From: Acidovorax sp. NCPPB 4044
GTDB taxonomy: Bacteria > Pseudomonadota > Gammaproteobacteria > Burkholderiales > Burkholderiaceae_C
Assembly: GCF_028069655.1 (NCBI RefSeq)
Contig: NZ_JAMCOS010000001.1
Location: 1,084,001 to 1,148,000 of the forward strand
Length of the DNA stretch: 64,000 nucleotides
Reading direction: 5' to 3'
This document shows positions 58,494 through 64,000 of this stretch, piece by piece (the stretch's first letter is position 1; the number at the start of each line of letters is the position of its first letter). Position numbers and translations under genes: made by a program. The notes beneath the pieces were generated by a model that worked only from the letters and a program-made list of their open reading frames with translations, did no database searches and had not been told where the DNA came from.

Positions 58494-58675
58494 CGGGAAA
58501 CGGCTTTCTTCGATCGGTTCGGGCAAGGACATGAGGGTCCGGTTCAGGGGGCTGCCGGAGCGATCCGGCACCAGCCACCCATGGCCGCGAAGTCTAGGTA
58601 GTTTCCCGCGTCCTCACCACGTTTTTATCGTCATACCCATATAACGACCGTCACCCTTATGCGGTTATGTTGAAG

Positions 58676-58735
58676 AAAAAGGCGCTCCATGCCGCCGGAT
58701 CCATTCAATAGTTTGCTATACAAATAATAGCAAAT
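58676..58735 (+). repeat. dispersed GCTAT palindrome repeat, copy downstream of serB
   Basis: AAAAAGGCGCTCCATGCCGC, CGGATCCATTCAATAG, and the palindrome TTTGCTAT-ACAAATA-ATAGCAAA at 58712-58734. This is the most complete copy. Confidence 0.9.
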
Positions 58736-58751
58736 TGACCTTGCCGGAGTA

Positions 58752-59465
58752 TCAGCGCAGCACTTCCAGCAGCCGGTCGAGCCCGCCCGTGTTGATCGCC
58801 ACCTTGGCCTGCGCGCGCACGGCCGGCTTGGCATGGAAGGCCACCGACAGGCCGGCCGCGCCCATCATGGGCAGGTCGTTGGCGCCGTCGCCCACGGCGA
58901 TCGCCTGCGAGGGCGGGATGCCCAGCAGCGAGGCCACCTCCAGCAGCGTGCGGCGCTTCTCGGCGCCATCGCAGATGTCGCCCCAGGGCTGGTCGACCAT
59001 GCGGCCCGTGAGCCGGCCGTCCTCGATCTCCAGCACGTTGGCGCGAGCGAGATCGATCCCCAGCCCGGCGCGCACGCGGTCCGAGAAGAACGTGAAGCCG
59101 CCGGAGACCAGCAGCGTGGTGAGTCCCGCGGCCCGGGCCGCGTCGATGAGCGCCTGCGCGCCGGGGTTGAAGCGCAGGCGGTCGCGGAACACGCTCTCCA
59201 TGTGCGCCACGTCCACGCCCTTCAGCAGTGCCACACGCTGGCGCAGGCTCTCCTTGTAGTCGGTGATGAGGCCCTGCATGGCGGCTTCGGTGATGGCGGC
59301 CACCTCGGCCTTGCGGCCAGCGGCGTCCGCGATCTCGTCCACGCATTCGATGTTGATCAGGGTCGAGTCCATGTCGAACGCGATGAGCTTGAAATCGCTG
59401 AGGCGCAGCGGGGGCTCGATACCCTGCAGGACGAGGCCGGGGGCGAATTCGGTGGCGTGTGGCAT
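58752..59465 (-). CDS. serB: phosphoserine phosphatase
   Basis: A 237-residue HAD-superfamily enzyme for the last step of serine synthesis. It has motif I in IAFDMDSTLINIECVDEIAD, motif II in LLVSGGFTFFSDRV, and motif IV VGDGANDLPMMGAAG with the preceding lysine in GAEKRRTLLE. The start MPHATEFAPG at 59465 is preferred; an upstream in-frame ATG would add 24 residues with no family resemblance. Confidence 0.94.
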   Translation of the reverse strand: MPHATEFAPGLVLQGIEPPLRLSDFKLIAFDMDSTLINIECVDEIADAAGRKAEVAAITEAAMQGLITDYKESLRQRVALLKGVDVAHMESVFRDRLRFNPGAQALIDAARAAGLTTLLVSGGFTFFSDRVRAGLGIDLARANVLEIEDGRLTGRMVDQPWGDICDGAEKRRTLLEVASLLGIPPSQAIAVGDGANDLPMMGAAGLSVAFHAKPAVRAQAKVAINTGGLDRLLEVLR

Positions 59466-59585
59466 ACGAAAAAGCGGCGCGAGGCCGTGGAGCAACGGAG
59501 AGAAAAGAGGCCCGGCCGTGGCCGGAAAAGCCGGCATCTTAGAACGGGGCGGCGGCTCCGCGCAGCGCCGTGCCGCCGGGGCGCG

Positions 59586-60242
59586 TCAGGGCTGCAGGTA
59601 GAGGCGGTCCGACCACGTGGCCAGCCACTCGGGCTTGAAGGCCACGAATACCGCGCAGAGCATGCCCGTCACCACGGCATCGCCCCAGGCCATGAGCCAG
59701 CGCGCGACCATCGACAGCTCCGGGCCGACGCCCGGCAGCGCGTGCCCGCTCCAGTGCGCGAGCGTGCCGGCCGCGAACATGCACAGCGCCGTGCCGAGGA
59801 AGGCGCGGCCCAGCAGGTAGACGAACAGCTGCGTGCCGGTGAACCGGCGCAGCAGCGCGCCCAGCAGCAGCGCCAGCGTGGCCGGCACCACGCCCTGCCA
59901 CGCGGCCATGCCCAGCGCTTCGCCCCATGCCAGTGTGGGCGAGAGCAGCGTGGCCACCGCGGCCACGGCCACCAGCGCGGGTACCGCCAGCGGCCACCCG
60001 ACCATCAGTACGACCAGGCAGGCGCCGGACATCTGCAGCTGCAGCGGCATCCGGTGCAGCGTGGGCAAGGCCCAGAGCCAGGGCAGGAAGACCAGCGTGG
60101 CCAGCAGCGGCGTGAGCAGTGCGGGGGCCGGCGCGGCGCCGGTGCCCGCGACGGCGGCGGGCCGCGCCGCGAGCAACCGCCAGGGGCGGGTGGCGAGCGC
60201 GGCGGCAAGGGCGAGGAGGACGATGGCGGCTTCGATGGGCAT
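59586..60242 (-). CDS. CbiM-like energy-coupling-factor-type membrane protein (COG3235 type)
   Basis: A 218-residue polytopic protein with six or seven hydrophobic helices starting MPIEAAIVLLALAAALATRP. The C-terminal FVAFKPEWLATWSDRLYLQP resembles the end of COG3235 proteins, distant relatives of the cobalt/nickel S-component CbiM. No cbiN, cbiQ or cbiO partner is adjacent. A link to cobalt uptake for the B12 pathway in this window is tempting but unproven. It lies between mfd and serB. Confidence 0.6.
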   Translation of the reverse strand: MPIEAAIVLLALAAALATRPWRLLAARPAAVAGTGAAPAPALLTPLLATLVFLPWLWALPTLHRMPLQLQMSGACLVVLMVGWPLAVPALVAVAAVATLLSPTLAWGEALGMAAWQGVVPATLALLLGALLRRFTGTQLFVYLLGRAFLGTALCMFAAGTLAHWSGHALPGVGPELSMVARWLMAWGDAVVTGMLCAVFVAFKPEWLATWSDRLYLQP

Positions 60243-60261
60243 GGCGGCGGGTGCGGGCGCC

Positions 60262-60293
60262 AAAAAAATGCGGCCCGGCGGGAGTGCCGGGCC
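60262..60293 (-). terminator. rho-independent terminator of mfd
   Basis: On the minus strand an 8-bp perfect stem GGCCCGGC/GCCGGGCC with a 6-base loop is followed by GCATTTTTTT, about 58 bases after the mfd stop. Confidence 0.85.
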
Positions 60294-60350
60294 TTGCGCG
60301 CCCGGCACCTGGGCCCCGGCAATCCGCGTTCCCGCGCGGCCCGCAGGGCG

Positions 60351-63300
60351 TCAGGCCGCGGCGCCCTGCGCGGCCGTGAGCGGCTGGCCCAGGCTGCGCA
60401 GGATGTCGCGCACCATCTGCGCCCGGTCCTTGGCCTCCGGCAGTTCGCGCTCGATGCGCAGCTTCTCGTTGCCCGCGAGCTTGATGTGCTTATTCTTCTG
60501 GATCAGGTGGATGATGTGCATCGGATCGATCGGCGGCTGGGGCCGGAACGTGATGTTCGTCACGCCGGGCGCCGCGTCCACCTTGATCACGCCGTAGGGC
60601 TGCGACAGCACGCGCAGGCGGTGCACGTCGATCAGCGTCTGCGCCTGCGGCGGCAGTTTGCCGAAGCGGTCCACGATCTCTTCGAGCAGGCCGTCGATCT
60701 GGTCGCTGGTCTTGGCCGTGGCGAGCTTCTTGTAGAACGACAGGCGCAGGTGCACGTCGCCGCAGTAGTCGTCGGGCAGCAGCGCGGGGGCATGCAGGTT
60801 GATGTCGGTGGTGGCCGAGAGCGGGCTGAGCAGGTCCGGCTCCTTGCCCGCCTTGAGCGATTTCACGGCCTCGGCCAGCATCTCGTTGTAGAGCTGGAAG
60901 CCCACCTCCAGCATGTTGCCGCTCTGGTTCTCGCCCAGCACCTCGCCGGCCCCGCGGATCTCCAGGTCGTGCATGGCGAGGTAGAAGCCCGAGCCGAGTT
61001 CCTCCATCTGCTGGATGGCGTCCAGACGCTGGGCGGCCTGTTTGGTCAGGCCCTCCGTGTCGGGCACCATGAGGTAGGCGTAGGCCTGGTGGTGGCTGCG
61101 GCCCACGCGCCCGCGCAGCTGGTGCAGCTGCGCCAGCCCGAACTTGTCGGCCCGGCTCATGATGATGGTGTTCGCCGTGGGCACGTCGATGCCGGTCTCG
61201 ATGATGGTCGAGCACAGCAGGATGTTGTAGCGCTGCGCCACGAAGTCGCGCATCACCTTCTCCAGCTCGCGCTCGGGCATCTGGCCGTGGGCCACGGCGA
61301 TGCGCGCCTCCGGCAATATCTCTTCGAGCTTCTGCCGCCGGTTCTCGATGGTCTCCACCTCGTTGTGCAGGAAGTAGCACTGCCCGCCGCGCTTCAATTC
61401 GCGCAGCACGGCCTCGCGTATCACGCCCGTGCCTTCGTTGCGCACGAAGGTCTTGATCGCCAGGCGCCGCTGCGGCGCGGTGGCGATCACGGAGAGGTCG
61501 CGCAGGCCTTCGAGCGCCATGCCCAGCGTGCGCGGGATGGGCGTGGCGGTGAGCGTGAGCACGTCCACCTCGGCGCGCAGGGCCTTCATCTGCTCCTTGT
61601 GGCGCACGCCGAAACGGTGCTCCTCGTCGATGATGAGCAGGCCCAGGTTGTGGAATTTGGTCGATTCGCTGAGCAGCTTGTGCGTGCCCACCACGATGTC
61701 CACCGTGCCGTCGCCGATGCCCTTGATGGCCGCCGTGATCTCCTTGCCCGAGCGGAAGCGCGAGACCTCGGCGATCTTCACGGGCCACTTGCTGAAGCGG
61801 TCCACGAGCGTCTGGTAGTGCTGTTCGGCCAGCAGCGTGGTGGGCGCGAGGAAGGCCACCTGCTTGCCGCCCGTGACGGCCACGAAGGCCGCGCGCAGCG
61901 CGACCTCGGTCTTGCCGAAGCCCACGTCGCCGCAGACCAGCCGGTCCATGGGGCGGGGCGAGATCATGTCCTGGATCACCGCGTGGATCGCGGCGTTCTG
62001 GTCGGCCGTCTCCTGGAAGCCGAAGTCGGCCACGAACTGCTCATAGTCCTGCGGCGAGTAGCGGAACGCATGGCCCTCGCGCGCGGCGCGGCGGGCGTAG
62101 ATGTTGAGCAGCTCGGCCGCGGAGTCGCGCACCTGCTCGGCCGCCTTGCGCTTGGCCTTCTCCCACTGGCCGCTGCCCAGCTTGTGCAGCGGGGCCTCGT
62201 CGGCCGAGACGCCCGTGTAGCGGCTGATGAGCTGCAGCTGGCTCACCGGCACGTAGAGCACCGCCTTGTCGGCGTATTCGAGGTGCAGGAACTCCTGTAG
62301 CGCGGGCGTGCCGTCGGCGTTCTTCTGGCCAACGTCCATGTTCACGAGGCCGCGGTAGCGGCCGATGCCGTGCGCGCTGTGCACCACCGGATCGCCCAGG
62401 TTCAGCTCGGAGAGGTCCTTGATGAGGGCCTCGACGTCGCTCACCTGCTCCTGCTTCTTGCGGCGGCGCGTGGTGGGCGTGGCGGCGAACAGCTCCGTCT
62501 CGGTGACGAAATCGATGCCGTCCTCCATCCAGCGGAAGCCCATGGCCAGTGCCGCCGTGGCGATGCCGACCTTCTCGGGCGCGCCGCCCTGGAATTGCGC
62601 CAGCGAATCGAAGGCCGGCGGGTTCACGCCCGAGGCGCGCAGGAAGTCGAGCAGGCTCTCGCGCCGGCCATCGCTCTCGGCCAGCAGCAGCACGCGGTGA
62701 CCGGTGGCCTGGATGTGCGACTGCAGCCGCGCGAGCGGGTCTTCGGCGCCGCGCTGCACCGACAGCTCGGGCAGCTTCTGGAAGAAGGCGCTGTCCTCCA
62801 CGTCGCCCACGCCGGGGCGCAGCGCGAGCTGGGCATGCGCGTTGGCGCGGGTATAGAACTGCTCGGCCGTGAGGAACAGCGTCTCGGGCGGCAGCGCCGG
62901 GCGCTCGGGGTCGCCCTGCACGAGCCGGAAGCGGTCCTTCGTGTCCTGCCAGAAGCGCTGGAAGGCCGGCTCCAGGTCGCCGTGCAGCACCACCGTGGCG
63001 CCGTCGCCCAGGTAGTCGAACACGGTGGCCGTCTCCTCGAAGAAGAGCGGCAGGTAGTACTCGATGCCGGCGGTGGCCACGCCGTTGCCCATGTCCTTGT
63101 AGACGCGGCTCTTGGTGGGGTCGCCCTCCAGCAGTTCGCGCCAGCGGCTGCGGAAGCGCGCGCGCGCATCGTCGTCCATCGGGAACTCGCGTCCGGGCAG
63201 CAGGCGCACCTCGGGCACGGGGTAGAGGCTGCGCTGGCTGTCGGGGTCGAACGTGCGGATGGAGTCGATCTCGTCGTCGAACAGGTCCACGCGGTAGGGC

Positions 63301-63842
63301 ACGGGCGAGCCCATGGGGAAGAGGTCGATCAGCCCGCCGCGCACCGCGTATTCGCCAGGGCTCACCACCTGCGAGACGTGGCTGTAGCCCGCCAGCGTGA
63401 GCTGTGCCTTGAAGCGCGCCTCGTCGAGCTTCTGCCGCACCTTGAATTCGAAGGTGTAGCCCGCCAGGAAGGAGGGCGGCGCGAGGCGGTAGAGGGCCGT
63501 GGTGGCGGGCACCAGCACCACGTCGGCGCCGGTGGCCTCGTCCTTCTGGCGGATGCGCCAGAGCGTGGCCAGGCGCTCGCTGATCAGGTCCTGGTGGGGC
63601 GAGAACGTGTCGTAGGGCAGCGTCTCCCAGTCGGGGAACAGCGCGCAGCGCAGCTCCGGCGCGAAGAACGCCATCTCGTCGATGAGGCGCTGGGCATCGG
63701 TGGCGTCGGCCGCCACGATGGCGGTGGTGCGCCCCGCGGCCTTCTCGCGCTCCGCGATGCGCGCGAGCAGCAGGGCGTCCGCGCTGCCCACGGGGCGCGG
63801 CACGGTGAAACGTTTGCCGGGGATGAGTTTGGGGAGGTCCAT
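60351..63842 (-). CDS. mfd: transcription-repair coupling factor
   Basis: An 1163-residue ATP-dependent translocase that removes stalled RNA polymerase and recruits UvrA. N-terminal UvrB-homology region (residues 1-330, including LFPDWETLPYDTFSPHQDLI), RNA polymerase interaction domain near 480-550 (GDPVVHSAHGIGRYRGL), then helicase domains with CGDVGFGKTEVALRAAF (Walker A), DEEHRFGVRHKEQ, TATPIPRTLGMAL and RVGRSHHQAYAYL. The C-terminal TRCF domain follows. Length is normal. The MDLPKLIPGKRFTVPRP start at 63842 is the family N-terminus. Confidence 0.97.
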   Translation of the reverse strand: MDLPKLIPGKRFTVPRPVGSADALLLARIAEREKAAGRTTAIVAADATDAQRLIDEMAFFAPELRCALFPDWETLPYDTFSPHQDLISERLATLWRIRQKDEATGADVVLVPATTALYRLAPPSFLAGYTFEFKVRQKLDEARFKAQLTLAGYSHVSQVVSPGEYAVRGGLIDLFPMGSPVPYRVDLFDDEIDSIRTFDPDSQRSLYPVPEVRLLPGREFPMDDDARARFRSRWRELLEGDPTKSRVYKDMGNGVATAGIEYYLPLFFEETATVFDYLGDGATVVLHGDLEPAFQRFWQDTKDRFRLVQGDPERPALPPETLFLTAEQFYTRANAHAQLALRPGVGDVEDSAFFQKLPELSVQRGAEDPLARLQSHIQATGHRVLLLAESDGRRESLLDFLRASGVNPPAFDSLAQFQGGAPEKVGIATAALAMGFRWMEDGIDFVTETELFAATPTTRRRKKQEQVSDVEALIKDLSELNLGDPVVHSAHGIGRYRGLVNMDVGQKNADGTPALQEFLHLEYADKAVLYVPVSQLQLISRYTGVSADEAPLHKLGSGQWEKAKRKAAEQVRDSAAELLNIYARRAAREGHAFRYSPQDYEQFVADFGFQETADQNAAIHAVIQDMISPRPMDRLVCGDVGFGKTEVALRAAFVAVTGGKQVAFLAPTTLLAEQHYQTLVDRFSKWPVKIAEVSRFRSGKEITAAIKGIGDGTVDIVVGTHKLLSESTKFHNLGLLIIDEEHRFGVRHKEQMKALRAEVDVLTLTATPIPRTLGMALEGLRDLSVIATAPQRRLAIKTFVRNEGTGVIREAVLRELKRGGQCYFLHNEVETIENRRQKLEEILPEARIAVAHGQMPERELEKVMRDFVAQRYNILLCSTIIETGIDVPTANTIIMSRADKFGLAQLHQLRGRVGRSHHQAYAYLMVPDTEGLTKQAAQRLDAIQQMEELGSGFYLAMHDLEIRGAGEVLGENQSGNMLEVGFQLYNEMLAEAVKSLKAGKEPDLLSPLSATTDINLHAPALLPDDYCGDVHLRLSFYKKLATAKTSDQIDGLLEEIVDRFGKLPPQAQTLIDVHRLRVLSQPYGVIKVDAAPGVTNITFRPQPPIDPMHIIHLIQKNKHIKLAGNEKLRIERELPEAKDRAQMVRDILRSLGQPLTAAQGAAA

Positions 63843-64000
63843 GGAGCGGATAGGGGCAAGGCGTGTCGGGGCGCCGCCGGGGCCGGCCTGCGGGCGGCCG
63901 GGCCATCCGCAGGGCAGGCGCCGGCCGGGCACGCGAAAAGCGGCGGCGCGCTGGCCGGCGGTGGTGCGCGGCCAGCAGGCATTCTAGGCGGGCGGCCCCG
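63843..64000. other. region upstream of mfd, no gene seen
   Basis: The last 158 bases up to the window edge contain no credible coding start; presumably the mfd promoter region. Confidence 0.4.

Overview
The window is a high-GC, densely coded chromosomal segment of a beta-proteobacterium. The best fit is the family Comamonadaceae, in particular a plant-associated Acidovorax/Paracidovorax-type species. The grounds are gene content and order (cco operon-fnr-hemN, zapB/zapA-6S RNA, argP/lysE), the GCTAT...ATAGC dispersed repeats, and two perfect plant-inducible-promoter (PIP) boxes typical of HrpX-controlled type III secretion regulons. The genus is an inference; no database search was possible.

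Layout. 1-4640: 3' end of the cbb3 oxidase operon (ccoN fragment, ccoO, ccoQ, ccoP, ccoG, ccoH, small membrane protein). 4713-7800: the O2 sensor Fnr/Anr, hemN with an Anr box in the shared promoter, and a SafE/TauE-like membrane protein. 7907-11289: an HD-GYP protein overlapping a PAS-GGDEF-EAL protein (c-di-GMP turnover). 11351-12295: 6S RNA, zapA and a zapB-like gene. 12431-28514: a cobalamin riboswitch followed by btuB, cobB, cobU, btuF, btuC, btuD, cobO, bluB, cobD, cobC and, after an interruption, cobQ and cobT. The interruption (about 23.0-25.8 kb) holds a candidate type III effector behind a PIP box and an SDR oxidoreductase. Directly after cobT lies a second PIP-box unit: a His/Tyr/Ala-rich protein plus a small acidic protein. 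30265-36342: a PotABCD-type ABC transporter, a GntR/FCD regulator and a racemase-like protein lacking one catalytic cysteine. 36514-39560: a plant-type Tat-exported polyphenol oxidase and an MHS-type transporter. 39893-40915: a TerB/DUF697-like protein.

41092-47488 is a very large type I-C-like CRISPR array (97 repeats by hand count) with no cas gene anywhere in the window. Repeat polarity, together with decayed repeats at the low-coordinate end, indicates transcription on the minus strand with the leader near 47489. From 47822 on come housekeeping and stress genes: nth, an aminotransferase, slyX, an aldo/keto reductase, an rhlE-like helicase, a SUI1 protein, DUF3820, a truncated globin, ytfE with divergent nsrR (palindromic operator between them), argP with divergent lysE/argO, metQ, serB, a CbiM-like membrane protein and mfd.

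The most interesting signals are the two PIP boxes bracketing part of the B12 locus, the PIP-driven His-rich/acidic gene pair, an apparent frameshift at the effector's C-terminus, a dispersed repeat that supplies coding sequence to three unrelated genes, and the cas-less CRISPR array.
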